Positions 43,308 to 52,941 of a stretch of DNA of 64,000 nt are shown piece after piece. The DNA is taken from NCBI RefSeq assembly GCF_013394165.1, contig NZ_CP041331.1, positions 558,001-622,000 of the forward strand, in the 5' to 3' direction. Origin of the DNA: Pseudoalteromonas sp. Scap06. Its GTDB lineage: Bacteria > Pseudomonadota > Gammaproteobacteria > Enterobacterales > Alteromonadaceae. A program made the position numbers and the translations under genes. Under the pieces are notes generated by a model that saw only the letters and a list, made by a program, of their open reading frames with translations, ran no database searches and was not told the origin of the DNA. Positions within the stretch are counted from its first letter, which is position 1. Each line of letters starts with the position of its first letter.

Positions 43308-44246
43308 ATGGATACAACGAGCCGACTCTTAATGCTGCTTGAAGTGGTTGAGCAGGGATCATTTGCTAAAGCTGCTGAAATACGCAACATTGATCGTTCC
43401 GTGATCTCTAAACAAATTAGTCGTTTAGAAGATGAGCTAGGGGTGAGGCTATTAAATCGAACCACTCGTTCGTTTTCACTCACCGCAGCAGGTGCTGAAA
43501 TGATAAAAAAAGCGGACGAGCTGCGAACCCTGCTCGGCGATACCCTGCGTATGGCAGAGAATTATCACTTAGAACCTCGTGGCGTATTAAAAATCACCTC
43601 ATCTACTTTAATCGGCCGGCGTTATTTACAGCCTGTTATTAACGATTTTCAAAAGCGTTTTCCGCAAGTTGAAGTAGAGTTGCGTTTAGATGATCGGCTT
43701 GTGGATATTGTCTCTGAAGGATTTGATTTGGCATTTAGAGTGGGTGAGCCAAAAGACTCCTCTTTAATTGCTCGAAAGATTGCGCGTAATCGTTTATTAC
43801 TTTTAGCTTCACCTGCATTTATTGAAACCTATGGAATGCCGAAAAACATAACCGATTTAGCACAATTACCTGCTGCTAGTTACGCAAGCAGTTCCCTGCG
43901 AGTTGAGGGAGTAAGTTACTACAACCACCTTGGTGAACAATGTGAACAAAAAATTAAAAGTGTATTTAGAGCCAATGATGCTGAAGCACTATTAATGAAA
44001 ACACTCTCTGGAACCACTTACGTTTTAGCCCCCGCGTTTATATTAGATAAAGAAGTGATTGATGGACAACTGGTGCCTTTATTGACAGACCTTAAATTAA
44101 TGGAGCACAGTGCTATGTATGCGGTATACCCACATCGTGATTTACCGGTAAGAACCCGGTTATTTTTTGATGCCGTACGCGAATATATTGGTAAAGAAAG
44201 ACCGATTTGGGAAAACAGTATTCCTGACTTTGAACAAATGTATTAG
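43308..44246 (+). CDS. LysR-family transcriptional regulator of the efflux operon
   Basis: A 312-residue LysR regulator. The helix-turn-helix covers residues 5-65 (LEVVEQGSFAKAAEIRN and VISKQISRLEDELGVRLLNRTTRSF), followed by an effector domain of the CrgA/DmlR-like kind. It is divergent from the RND operon with a palindrome between them, so it probably activates the pump on a signal such as an electrophile. That resembles MexT in Pseudomonas, which is also a LysR protein next to a pump and an oxidoreductase. Confidence 0.88.
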   Translation: MDTTSRLLMLLEVVEQGSFAKAAEIRNIDRSVISKQISRLEDELGVRLLNRTTRSFSLTAAGAEMIKKADELRTLLGDTLRMAENYHLEPRGVLKITSSTLIGRRYLQPVINDFQKRFPQVEVELRLDDRLVDIVSEGFDLAFRVGEPKDSSLIARKIARNRLLLLASPAFIETYGMPKNITDLAQLPAASYASSSLRVEGVSYYNHLGEQCEQKIKSVFRANDAEALLMKTLSGTTYVLAPAFILDKEVIDGQLVPLLTDLKLMEHSAMYAVYPHRDLPVRTRLFFDAVREYIGKERPIWENSIPDFEQMY

Positions 44247-44258
44247 CCGCTATAAAAC

Positions 44259-45272
44259 TTAAGCCAGCGCTAAAATATCAGTGCAGACCCCGTTACGGCC
44301 AGTCTCTTTGGCTTTATAAAGCTGCTTATCGGCCAAGTCTATTAGTTCGCTTAGGCTTTGTTGCTGGTATTGTACAACGCCTAAACTGGCGGTTAACTTA
44401 ATGGTTTCACCATTAGCGATTATGTGCTTATTTTGTATTGCGAGTCTTAACTTTTCTGCCATTGCTAAGGCTGCTTGCGGACTATCAAAGTTACTCATTA
44501 GTGAAAACTCTTCACCTCCGACTCTAAACACATACCCTTTTGCAAAAGTGCCGCGCAATAATGTAGCTAGCTCAACCAGCACTTTATCGCCAATATCGTG
44601 CCCATACTGATCATTAATTTGTTTAAAGTAATCTAAATCGAGTAAAAATAAGTAAAGCTGTGATTTATCTTTGATCTCTACCTCAAAAAACTGGTTCATT
44701 GATAAACGATTACCAGCCCCAGTAAGGGGATCGAGTAACGCTAAATTTTTTAAACGTTTTGAAAAATCAGCTCTATTACCTTCAAAAACATGAGATATAG
44801 CCCATATGCTTATATATACGAATAATAAGTTAAGCCCTATGTTAAAAGCTGAAAACGATGAATGTGGCAGTTTTTGAGATAACACCACCAGCTGTAAAAC
44901 AAGTAATGCCGCAGACAAAAATAACCCGTAACGTCTACCAAGTAGTAAGTAGTAAAGAATAGGTAAAATAAATGTCCACAAAAACAGGCCGTTTTTAGGG
45001 GGGGCTAAGTAGGTGCCGCATAACACAATTAAAGAGATGGTTAAGCACATGGTAATGGCATGCCAGCGCTTGGGATAATGTTTTTGTGAGTGCTTAAATA
45101 TATATAAGCATAACAAAGAAAAGCCGACTTCGAGACCACCAACAAGGGGTAAATTATTCACCAATAAGTTAAATACAGCAAATACCAACGACAAAAAACC
45201 AAAACAAATGCACATCCACTTAAGAACGTGCTTACGTAGCGTTTTTGTACTATTAAGTGCAGCTATATCCAT
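44259..45272 (-). CDS. membrane-bound diguanylate cyclase (GGDEF)
   Basis: A 337-residue protein. The first 180 residues hold about six hydrophobic segments, similar to an MHYT/MASE-like sensor but not named here. The GGDEF domain follows, with LALLDPLTGAGNR, LLDLDYFKQINDQYGHDIGD and the active-site RVGGEEFSLM, so it should make cyclic di-GMP from GTP. The allosteric RxxD site before GGEEF is absent, so feedback inhibition is unlikely. It converges with the LysR gene. Start: MDIAALN, since upstream codons add an atypical leader. Confidence 0.85.
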   Translation of the reverse strand: MDIAALNSTKTLRKHVLKWMCICFGFLSLVFAVFNLLVNNLPLVGGLEVGFSLLCLYIFKHSQKHYPKRWHAITMCLTISLIVLCGTYLAPPKNGLFLWTFILPILYYLLLGRRYGLFLSAALLVLQLVVLSQKLPHSSFSAFNIGLNLLFVYISIWAISHVFEGNRADFSKRLKNLALLDPLTGAGNRLSMNQFFEVEIKDKSQLYLFLLDLDYFKQINDQYGHDIGDKVLVELATLLRGTFAKGYVFRVGGEEFSLMSNFDSPQAALAMAEKLRLAIQNKHIIANGETIKLTASLGVVQYQQQSLSELIDLADKQLYKAKETGRNGVCTDILALA

Positions 45273-45381
45273 GGATAACTTAAAATATTTTTGATAGCTT
45301 ATGTTAACAATGAAATGCAAAAATCACAATTTTAAGCTTAAACAATTCAGAAAAAACAAGCCAAAAGAATTAGTAAAGCGT

Positions 45382-46245
45382 TTATTCCATAATCAATTCA
45401 TTAACAGTACCCACTAAATCTGCGAATTCTTCATCAACATGCGATAACTGTTTAGGGCTCAGCGTTTTGTTTAACTTGAGTAGCAATTGCGCATAAGCTT
45501 TTAAGTTTTGTTCATTAAGCTCAAGCAGCTCATTACTCATATACTGTTCACGCTCTATAATAATGATGCGTAATTGCTGAGTAAATTCAGCCTCGCTAAG
45601 TGTTTGCTGGGTAAAAAGAGCTTCAAGTGCAGCTAAACGAGCTAGTTTGTAGTCGTACCATAAATTTCTAGTACTAGTATGCGCACTATTGGCTTGTGAT
45701 ATGAGCATTTGCTGCTCAGAAGTGAGTTTGCCAAGCCACTGCTTGTAGTAATCTAGTTGTCTCTCTAAGCGTTGTTGCTGGTGCTCATCTTGAGTTAATG
45801 AGGCATGCTCTTGGATTTCATCATTAATTTGCTCGCGAATATTTTTTACCATTTCACTGCGCTGTGACGGGGTTAAGGTCAGCGCTAACTCAATTAAAGG
45901 CTCGCTGGTATGCAACAGTAAGTTTCGCCAATGCTGCTTAACTTGGGTTATTTTATCCATCAACTGCGCAGTATCAGCTTCATTGTTTAGCAATTGTCTT
46001 AGGTCGAGTAAATCGGCTTTATATTTTGGTAATTCAACTTCACGATGCCAATCCCGGGTATCGTTAATAATCGCTTTTAACTGCTTAGATTGGCTTTTAT
46101 TAAGATCAACGTAATCATCAATCCAAAATGACGATAACCAACCTAGGTTGTTATAGGCAAATGACGTTGAACAGCTGGCAATAAATAACAAACTGGTTAT
46201 AAAAATAATTTTACTTAGTTTTATATTTTTTAAATTATTTAACAT
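45382..46245 (-). CDS. DUF6279 family lipoprotein
   Basis: A 287-residue lipoprotein (signal KIIFITSLLFIASCST, lipobox FIASC) with a long helical, Gln- and Leu-rich mature part. The conserved features WFSSFWIDDYV-like segment (LGWLSSFWIDDYVDL) and HREVELPKYKADL identify it as DUF6279. It is of unknown function, probably in the periplasmic side of the envelope. It is a single gene, with MLNNLK chosen as start. Confidence 0.78.
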   Translation of the reverse strand: MLNNLKNIKLSKIIFITSLLFIASCSTSFAYNNLGWLSSFWIDDYVDLNKSQSKQLKAIINDTRDWHREVELPKYKADLLDLRQLLNNEADTAQLMDKITQVKQHWRNLLLHTSEPLIELALTLTPSQRSEMVKNIREQINDEIQEHASLTQDEHQQQRLERQLDYYKQWLGKLTSEQQMLISQANSAHTSTRNLWYDYKLARLAALEALFTQQTLSEAEFTQQLRIIIIEREQYMSNELLELNEQNLKAYAQLLLKLNKTLSPKQLSHVDEEFADLVGTVNELIME

Positions 46246-46550
46246 GAAAAGACCCCGTTGTATGATGCTTTGGTTGCCAAAAATCATCATAAGTAATTAT
46301 GTAAGCTACTGCTTGCTTTTATTTTTTTCATTTTTCTATAGAATCGCAAGCTAACGCAATTTATATCATAGCTATGTGCTTAAGTTTAGAATTTTTGAGC
46401 TATAGTTAAAACTACTTGTTAATACGTTTGTATATCTAACTTATAAACGTTGGCGTTATTGATTTAGCTCATAATTTATTACCTACTCGAGTAATAAGTA
46501 AATGATTAACCGTTATGATGCTTACCGACAACGATAACTAATTTGGAGAC
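46246..46550. other. intergenic region, nothing recognised
   Basis: About 305 bases between two divergent genes, AT-rich with TATAAT-like stretches. It probably holds both promoters. No RNA gene, terminator or regulator site can be supported. Confidence 0.4.
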
Positions 46551-47282
46551 ATGCATATGTCACAGTCTAATTTAAAAGCAATGTTCTTTGCGGGCATTAT
46601 ACTTGCTACACCTTATGCTTATGCAGGGCTTGAGGAAGGCATAATAGCTGCAAACGCAGGTCAATTTGAGGAAGCACTAAAAGAGTTTAATTATCTTGCA
46701 GACAAAGGCTATGCCCCAGGTATTTACGAACTAGGTAAGTTATACGAGGGCGGACATGGAGTTACTCGTGACTACTACAAAGCAGCTGAACTTTACCAAC
46801 AAGCAGTTAAAAAAAATCATGTAGATTCAATGTTTGCACTTGCGGTTTTGTATGATGAAGGAAACGGCGTAAAGTTAGACAAACAAATGGCTATTAGCTT
46901 ATTTGAGAAAGCAGCCAATAAAAACCTTCCTGCAGCACAGTATAATTTAGGGGTAATGTACGCCAACGGCGATGGCGTGAGCCAAGATTATAAAGCCGCC
47001 AGAACATGGTATGAAAAAGCCGCCGCAAATAATTACACGCTTGCACAATTTAATTTAGCCTTGATGTATTTTGAAGGCTTAGGAATGCCAAAAAACCTTG
47101 AAATGTCGTATGTATGGAATACCATTGCTGAGTACAACGGTAACATGCAAGCTAGCCACAGTCGTAAACTTGATGAACGCACTATGCTCCCTAAAGAAGT
47201 CGCTGAAGCTAAAGAAAAAGCCGATGCTATTTATAATAAAATTTTAGCAGGTACTTACGCCGGTGAAGGGCGAATGTTTTAA
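46551..47282 (+). CDS. Sel1-repeat (tetratricopeptide-like) secreted protein
   Basis: A 243-residue protein with a signal peptide (AMFFAGIILATPYAYA) and about four Sel1 repeats: ...ELGKLYEGGHGVTRDYYKAAELY..., ...LAVLYDEGNGVKLDKQMAISLFEKAA..., NLGVMYANGDGVSQDYKAARTWYEKAA and LALMYFEGLGMPKNLEMSYVW. Such repeats bind other proteins; the partner is unknown. The ribosome site TTGGAGAC precedes the ATG. It is a single gene with its own terminator. Confidence 0.85.
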   Translation: MHMSQSNLKAMFFAGIILATPYAYAGLEEGIIAANAGQFEEALKEFNYLADKGYAPGIYELGKLYEGGHGVTRDYYKAAELYQQAVKKNHVDSMFALAVLYDEGNGVKLDKQMAISLFEKAANKNLPAAQYNLGVMYANGDGVSQDYKAARTWYEKAAANNYTLAQFNLALMYFEGLGMPKNLEMSYVWNTIAEYNGNMQASHSRKLDERTMLPKEVAEAKEKADAIYNKILAGTYAGEGRMF

Positions 47283-47297
47283 GCAAATAAAATAACT

Positions 47298-47333
47298 AAA
47301 AAAGCTGAATGAAGTGATTCATTCAGCTTTTTT
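47298..47333. terminator. bidirectional terminator
   Basis: Stem AAAAAAGCTGAATGAA, loop GTGA, complement TTCATTCAGCTTTTTT, with A- and T-runs built into the arms, between converging genes. Confidence 0.85.
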
Positions 47334-47350
47334 GTTTAAAATACTAAAGA

Positions 47351-48769
47351 CTATTTTACATAAAGCCACTTTAGCACTTTGATCAGTAATTTATTTTGTT
47401 TGAGTAATAAACCTATACGTGGGTTAATTGAACCTGATACTAAAGTGTTTCTTGCGTGGCTAAAGGTTAAAAAGCCCTCTTTGCCATGATAATGCCCCAT
47501 ACCAGAGTGACCAACCCCACCAAACGGCACATCATCGGCAGCTACTTGAATTAGGGTGTCGTTAACTGCAACGGTCCCACTAATTGTCTGCCTCATTATG
47601 TGTGCTTGTGCTTGCTTATCTTGCCCTAGTATATAGAGCGCTAATGGATGATGGCGCAATTGAATATAATTGAGCGCATCATCTAATTTGTCATAACTCA
47701 TTATCGGTAAAATAGGCCCAAATAACTCTTCTTGCATTAATTGCATCTCATCTGTGACGTGCGTCACAATATGCAGACCCATCCGGTGTTTTTCAGCATC
47801 TTGTTGATTTTGCTCAAGCGGCTTTGTTATTTTAGCGCCTTGCTGTTGCGCTTGCTCTAAATAACCTAGCAGACGTTGATAGTGAGCAGGACTAATAATA
47901 GAGGTCAGGTTTTTACCTTCAACACCTTGTTTAAAATGCTTTTTATAAAGTGTACACAAAGCTTTAATAAACTGATGTTCTAATGCTTTAGGAACAAATA
48001 CGTAGTCAGGAGCCACACATATCTGCCCTGCATTGGCCATCTTTCCAAATAATAAAGCACTCGCGGCTTTATTTACGTCCGCATTTTCTAAAACAATGAC
48101 TGGCGATTTTCCACCCAGCTCTAAGGTTACCGGGGTTAAGTTTTTACTCGCTGCACCCATCACCAACTTACCAACCGCTGTCGAGCCAGTAAATAATAAG
48201 TGTGCAAACGGTAATGATGAGAACTCGCTCGCTACTTCACTGCCCCCTTGAATAATGCTGCAGTGTTGGCTTAATTCTCCTGCAAACAGTTTTTCAAGTA
48301 CCGCATTGGTATTAGGCGTAAACTCACTGAGCTTTAGCATCACTCTATTACCCGCGGCAAGAGCGGTAATAACAGGCACAATGGCTAATTGAATAGGATA
48401 GTTCCACGGAGCAATCACACCCACCACGCCAATAGGCTGATAGGTTACACTTACTTTTGAGGGCCATAAGCTCAAACCAGGGCTACGATGACTAGGCTTA
48501 GACCATCGAGGTAGCTTTTTAATAATATGTGCAAGCCCCTGCATAGTGGGCAAAATATCCCCCACTAAAGTATCAAACGCGGTTCGATAGCCAAAATCTT
48601 TAGATACCGCCGCAATTAAGTCTTGCTCTAGCGTTACAATGTTAGCGCGTATTTGCTTGAGTAAAGCAAGGCGTTGCTCAATGGGTAAATAAGGAGAGTC
48701 TTCAAAAGAGTGCTTTAGTTCATTAAATTGTGAACGCAAAGACCCTGTAGATAATGTGTCAGTGATCAA
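47351..48769 (-). CDS. coniferyl aldehyde dehydrogenase-like aldehyde dehydrogenase
   Basis: A 472-residue NAD(P)-dependent aldehyde dehydrogenase. Motifs: VIAPWNYPIQLAIVP, MLKLSEFTPN, VTLELGGKSPVIVLE (catalytic Glu) and NAGQICVAPDYV (catalytic Cys). The C-terminal DVPFGGVGHSGMGHYHGKEGF is that of the coniferyl aldehyde dehydrogenase (CalB) group, which oxidises lignin-type or medium-chain aldehydes; the real substrate is open. The TTG at 48769 lacks a good ribosome site; a later TTG (SLRSQF) with AGGG upstream is an alternative start. Confidence 0.83.
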   Translation of the reverse strand: MITDTLSTGSLRSQFNELKHSFEDSPYLPIEQRLALLKQIRANIVTLEQDLIAAVSKDFGYRTAFDTLVGDILPTMQGLAHIIKKLPRWSKPSHRSPGLSLWPSKVSVTYQPIGVVGVIAPWNYPIQLAIVPVITALAAGNRVMLKLSEFTPNTNAVLEKLFAGELSQHCSIIQGGSEVASEFSSLPFAHLLFTGSTAVGKLVMGAASKNLTPVTLELGGKSPVIVLENADVNKAASALLFGKMANAGQICVAPDYVFVPKALEHQFIKALCTLYKKHFKQGVEGKNLTSIISPAHYQRLLGYLEQAQQQGAKITKPLEQNQQDAEKHRMGLHIVTHVTDEMQLMQEELFGPILPIMSYDKLDDALNYIQLRHHPLALYILGQDKQAQAHIMRQTISGTVAVNDTLIQVAADDVPFGGVGHSGMGHYHGKEGFLTFSHARNTLVSGSINPRIGLLLKQNKLLIKVLKWLYVK

Positions 48770-48833
48770 AATAGGCTACTCGATTTATAACGTTTTCAAG
48801 ACTATAACCTTGTTCTGTTTCACGAGCAATAAA

Positions 48834-48875
48834 GAGTGATTTTGCAGCGCGATAAAAATCGTTGCAAAATCACTC
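48834..48875 (-). terminator. long hairpin after the DASS transporter gene
   Basis: A perfect 13-base stem GAGTGATTTTGCA / TGCAAAATCACTC with an inner CGAT-AAAA-ATCG hairpin. On the minus strand it is followed by TTTATT. It lies between the transporter stop and the aldehyde dehydrogenase start. Confidence 0.6.
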
Positions 48876-48955
48876 AAAAAGGTTGGTTGGAACTCATACC
48901 GATGCATTGCTTTCGTGTGCATCGGTTAGCTGTTTTTTAGTTAGTTGTGGGGCTG

Positions 48956-50431
48956 TTAAAAACCAAACACCTGAGCTGCAATGGTCATTGTCACTAACGT
49001 GATTAAAACAATAGCAACAATATTTAGCACAAAGCCTGCACGGATCATGTCTTTCATTTTAATTTCGCCCGATCCAAACACAATCGCATTCGGTGGCGTA
49101 GCCACTGGCATCATAAACGCACAACTACATGCAATCGCGGCTGGAATCACCCATACTAATGGACTACCAGTTACAGACTCAGCAACAGGTCCCAGTAATG
49201 GTAAAAAGCCTGCGGCTGTTGCCGTATTACTGGTAATTTCCGTTAAGAAAGTAATGAGTGCCACCACCACAAGAATGCTCATAACTAAAGGAATTGCACT
49301 CGCACCCTCAATCATATTGGCAATGTAATCGGCTAATCCTGATGATTTAATTTGCGAGGCTAGCGTCAAGCCGCCCCCAAATAAAAGCAGCACACCCCAA
49401 GGCACTTTAGCGGCACTTTCCCAATCTAAAATTCGCTCATCACTGCCTTTATTAGCAGGTAGTACAAATAAAAGTAATGCGGCTGCAATTGCAATACCCG
49501 TATCTGAAATTTTAAGACCGGTCATATCACCTAGTAATGGTCTAAATATCCAACAAACAGCCGCAAACATAAACACAAACAATACGCCCTTTTCAGCACG
49601 TTGCATGAGTCCTAACTCTTTTAGCTGCGAAGAAAATACCGCTTTAGTGTCGATTCGCTTGTTTGTCTGTACATTCGCATCAACTTTATAGGTAAATTTA
49701 GTTAACCAAATCCAGCTGATGATTAACATACCAAGCGATAATGGAACACCAACGATCATCCATTGGGCAAAGCCAATTTCGATTTGGTAACTGTCTGATA
49801 GGTATGCAGCCATTAGTGCATTCGGTGGAGTACCAATTAAAGTGGCAATCCCACCAATACTCGCGCCATAAGCAATAGAAAGTAAAAGTGCTTTACCAAA
49901 ACCTTCATTAGTTGGATCAGAGCTTTTAACTAAATGAGTGATAGATAAGGCAATAGGCAACATCATTACCGCGGTAGCAGTGTTAGACATCCACATAGAT
50001 AAAAATGCAGTCACTAACATCATAGCTAAAATTTGTAAGCTTGGTTTTTTACCTGCATAAAGCATAGTTCTTAATGCAATACGCTTGTGTAATCCCCAAC
50101 GCTCCATAGCAATTGAGATTAAAAAACCGCCTAAAAATAAAAAGATCAGCGGATGCGCATAAGGAGCTGCAACACTTTTTATAGCCGCTATATCTACAAT
50201 AGGCGAAATCACTAAAGGAAGTAATGCAGTAGCAGGAATGGGCACAACTTCACTTACCCACCACGACGCCATCCAAAATGCTAAGCCTGCAGTTTTAAAA
50301 GCAGCAACCGACATTCCTACTGGCGGCTCAGCTAAACAGGTCAGTAACATTACACACGGACCAAGTAATAATAACAGCCATTGCATAAACGGCTTTTTAT
50401 TAGCGTTATTTTCTAAAATACGTTTTGTCAT
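48956..50431 (-). CDS. DASS (SLC13) sodium/dicarboxylate transporter
   Basis: A 491-residue inner-membrane sodium-coupled carrier for succinate, malate or related dicarboxylates. It has about 12 membrane segments; the DASS signatures LFLGGFLISIAMERW, the substrate/sodium-site SNTATAVMMLPIALS, GTPPNALMAAYLS and the second-repeat SNTATAAGFLPLLG, then MPVATPPNAIVFGSG, are clear. It starts 11 bases after a porin gene on the same strand, downstream of a sigma-54 promoter and of DctBD, so C4-dicarboxylates are the best guess for substrate. Confidence 0.9.
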   Translation of the reverse strand: MTKRILENNANKKPFMQWLLLLLGPCVMLLTCLAEPPVGMSVAAFKTAGLAFWMASWWVSEVVPIPATALLPLVISPIVDIAAIKSVAAPYAHPLIFLFLGGFLISIAMERWGLHKRIALRTMLYAGKKPSLQILAMMLVTAFLSMWMSNTATAVMMLPIALSITHLVKSSDPTNEGFGKALLLSIAYGASIGGIATLIGTPPNALMAAYLSDSYQIEIGFAQWMIVGVPLSLGMLIISWIWLTKFTYKVDANVQTNKRIDTKAVFSSQLKELGLMQRAEKGVLFVFMFAAVCWIFRPLLGDMTGLKISDTGIAIAAALLLFVLPANKGSDERILDWESAAKVPWGVLLLFGGGLTLASQIKSSGLADYIANMIEGASAIPLVMSILVVVALITFLTEITSNTATAAGFLPLLGPVAESVTGSPLVWVIPAAIACSCAFMMPVATPPNAIVFGSGEIKMKDMIRAGFVLNIVAIVLITLVTMTIAAQVFGF

Positions 50432-50442
50432 ATTAACAACCT

Positions 50443-51399
50443 TTAAAATTTATATTTAAGACCAAGCGCAACACTGTTATCAGCATTTTCTTCTAGGTCG
50501 AGGTCAGTATATAAAAGGTAAGCGGTAGTTTGCTTGTCAAAAGTGTAGTCTACACCGGTAGTCCACTGCGTTGCGTCTGATGCTTGACGTAGTTTTGAAT
50601 CATCTTTTGCAAATTGTACTTTAGGAATCCATTTGTCTAGCTTGTAACTTGCGCTTAACACGTAACCATTCCCTGATTTAGTACCATCAATTGATTCTGA
50701 ATGTTGGTATAACGCACCTAATTTTAGCTTTTCAAATTTATACACGCCTGCAACACGGCTTGCTTTAATATTATTAAGCGAGTCAACATGGCTGATTGAA
50801 ATAGAGTAAGGTGCTTTATTTAAACTACGGTCACCATAAATAAGGGTTGCCGCAAATCCAGCTTCATTGTCTTTGTTGTCATCTTTTGGCGCATAGGTAA
50901 ATGAAAACTGTGCATTGTGCCAGTACTTAGAAGTATAGGTAATAGTATCGCCTAAGCGATCTTGTCCGGCAATAACTTGTGAAATATCAGCTTGGGTTTC
51001 GTTAAAGTTATCAAGCTTGCCTTCAGAGTATTTAAAACGCGTATCGTTTCGCCCTACGACTACTTCACCAAACGCCCCTTTTAGACCAAGGTAAGTATTA
51101 CGTGCTGCAAAAGGCTCATTGGTATCATCATGTTCAAAGCCTTTTACTTGAACCTCGTATTTAAATACCGCAGTAAAATACTCATTTAATTTATGGTCCC
51201 CTTTAATACCAATACGCGAGAAAGGGGCATCAATTTGTGTGCCTTCATCAGCGTAACGCATTATGCCAGTATCGGTGTTGGCAATTTGTACTTCGGCTTT
51301 ACCGTACACAGTGTAATCTGCAGCAAACGCTGTTACAGGTAGTGTGGCAGCACTGCATAACGCAGCAAGTACTGAGCCTTGGAATAAATTATTTTTCAT
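50443..51399 (-). CDS. general porin-type outer-membrane protein
   Basis: A 318-residue beta-barrel with a signal peptide (AALCSAATLPVTAFA, mature ADYTVYGKAEVQIAN). The mature protein starts and ends as classical gram-negative porins do (AEVQIAN..., and the last residues ALGLKYKF with terminal Phe). It gives passive passage across the outer membrane; the operon and its regulator suggest dicarboxylates. It is the first gene of the porin-DASS operon. Confidence 0.88.
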   Translation of the reverse strand: MKNNLFQGSVLAALCSAATLPVTAFAADYTVYGKAEVQIANTDTGIMRYADEGTQIDAPFSRIGIKGDHKLNEYFTAVFKYEVQVKGFEHDDTNEPFAARNTYLGLKGAFGEVVVGRNDTRFKYSEGKLDNFNETQADISQVIAGQDRLGDTITYTSKYWHNAQFSFTYAPKDDNKDNEAGFAATLIYGDRSLNKAPYSISISHVDSLNNIKASRVAGVYKFEKLKLGALYQHSESIDGTKSGNGYVLSASYKLDKWIPKVQFAKDDSKLRQASDATQWTTGVDYTFDKQTTAYLLYTDLDLEENADNSVALGLKYKF

Positions 51400-51444
51400 T
51401 ATGTATCCTAATTGTGTGATGTTACTTGTTGTCTACAACTGTAG

Positions 51445-51462
51445 AGCAAGAACATGACCAAC
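51445..51462 (-). promoter_or_regulatory. sigma-54 promoter of the porin-DASS operon
   Basis: On the minus strand TTGGTCATGTTCTTGCT has the GG (-24) and TTGC (-12) elements with the required 10 bases between GG and GC. The start site would be about 35 bases before the porin ATG. Confidence 0.7.
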
Positions 51463-51523
51463 TAGATAATAACAAAAAATTTCAACAGCTTAAGAAACAA
51501 AACCATAATCGAAAGCCTTAAAA

Positions 51524-51541
51524 TGTGCGGATTTCCACACA
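51524..51541. promoter_or_regulatory. DctD-type upstream activator site
   Basis: TGTGCGGATTTCCACACA is nearly a perfect inverted repeat (TGTGYGGA / TCCRCACA) and has the look of known DctD binding sites. It lies about 90-107 bases upstream of the expected transcription start, the normal distance for a sigma-54 activator. Confidence 0.65.
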
Positions 51542-51573
51542 CTTTAAATACCTACTATCACCATTTCCACCCA

Positions 51574-52941
51574 CTAATCGGTAAACATATCTCGATTAAG
51601 GTTATATTTATTCATTTTATCGTAGAGAGTCTTACGCGCTATTTGCAACGTTGCCATGGTGTCTTTAATACTGCCATGATTAAGCTCTAAGGCTTCTTCA
51701 ATTAAAGACTGCTCATAAAAGCTGACCTTTTCTACAAGGCTTAAGTCCAATGATAACGACGAGCCACTACTGCTTGAGTCACTCTGTGCAAAAGCCAGAT
51801 CGGCGCCAAGTAATACCGCGCGTTCAGCCTGGTTTCTTAATTCACGTACATTACCAGGCCAATCATGCGCAAGTAGGTGCTGTTGTAACTCAATATTAAG
51901 CGCACCTAAAGGTTTATGAAAACGAGTGGCCGCAATAGAGCTAAAGTGCTTAAACAACAAAGGAATATCGGCTTTTCTATCTCTTAATGCGGGAATACTC
52001 ACTTTAACTAAACTCAACCGATAATATAAATCGGCTCTAAACTCACCTTTTTCTACCAAGGAAAGTAAATCGACCTTGGTGGCCGCAACAATACGAATAT
52101 CAAGGTCAATGGCTTTATTTGCACCCACGGGGGTAACTTTTCGCTCTTCAAGCACCCGTAGTAATTTAACTTGTAGCGATAAGGGAGTGCTTTCAATTTC
52201 ATCTAAAAAAACGGTGCCGCCTTGTGCAAACTCAAACTTACCTTTGCGATCTTGTGTTGCGCCAGTATATGCGCCACTAACAGCACCAAACAATTCGCTT
52301 TCTATTAATTGCTCAGGCACCGCACCACAGTTAATAGCCACAAACTGACAGCTGGAACGGTTACTATGATCGTGTAAATAACGGGCAACCAATTCTTTAC
52401 CTGTACCAGTTTCACCTTCAATTAATACATCTGCAGGGGTATCAATCACCGTGTTGAGTAAGTTCATCATGTGCTGCATTTTAAGGGTCTCGCCTAAAAT
52501 ACGCACACCGGGCGCGGAGGTCTTTTCAACTGCACGCTTCAGAGCTCTATTTTCCATAACTAAAGCACGTTTGTCTAAAGCTCTGGCAATGCAATCTAAT
52601 AAATTTTCGTTCAGGGGTTTTTCAAATAAATCATACGCGCCTAATTGCATCGCTTTTACCGCTACAGACACATCGGCATAACCTGTTAAAAATATTACCG
52701 GAAGTTCACTGTCGAATGCTTTTACCTGCTCAATAAAAGTTAAACCATCCATAGTCGGCATATTTATATCACTAAGGACAACGCCATAAAAATTGCGACT
52801 CAAACGACTTAAAGCAACACTCGCATCACTAAAGCACTGCACCTCATACCCTTCGAGGGTTAAAAGCTGATTTAACGAATCACGGATCATCGCCTCATCA
52901 TCAATAACAACCACTTGCTTACAAACAACGGCTTCAATCAT
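51574..52941 (-). CDS. dctD: C4-dicarboxylate response regulator (NtrC family)
   Basis: A 455-residue sigma-54 activator. The receiver domain (residues 9-125) has the phospho-acceptor Asp in VVLSDINMPTMDG; the AAA+ domain has the Walker A GETGTGKE and the sigma-54-contact loop GAYTGA; a Fis-type helix-turn-helix ends the protein (GSIKDTMATLQIARKTLYDKM). It overlaps the kinase gene by 8 bases, so they form one operon, and it probably acts on the adjacent porin promoter. Confidence 0.9.
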   Translation of the reverse strand: MIEAVVCKQVVVIDDEAMIRDSLNQLLTLEGYEVQCFSDASVALSRLSRNFYGVVLSDINMPTMDGLTFIEQVKAFDSELPVIFLTGYADVSVAVKAMQLGAYDLFEKPLNENLLDCIARALDKRALVMENRALKRAVEKTSAPGVRILGETLKMQHMMNLLNTVIDTPADVLIEGETGTGKELVARYLHDHSNRSSCQFVAINCGAVPEQLIESELFGAVSGAYTGATQDRKGKFEFAQGGTVFLDEIESTPLSLQVKLLRVLEERKVTPVGANKAIDLDIRIVAATKVDLLSLVEKGEFRADLYYRLSLVKVSIPALRDRKADIPLLFKHFSSIAATRFHKPLGALNIELQQHLLAHDWPGNVRELRNQAERAVLLGADLAFAQSDSSSSGSSLSLDLSLVEKVSFYEQSLIEEALELNHGSIKDTMATLQIARKTLYDKMNKYNLNRDMFTD

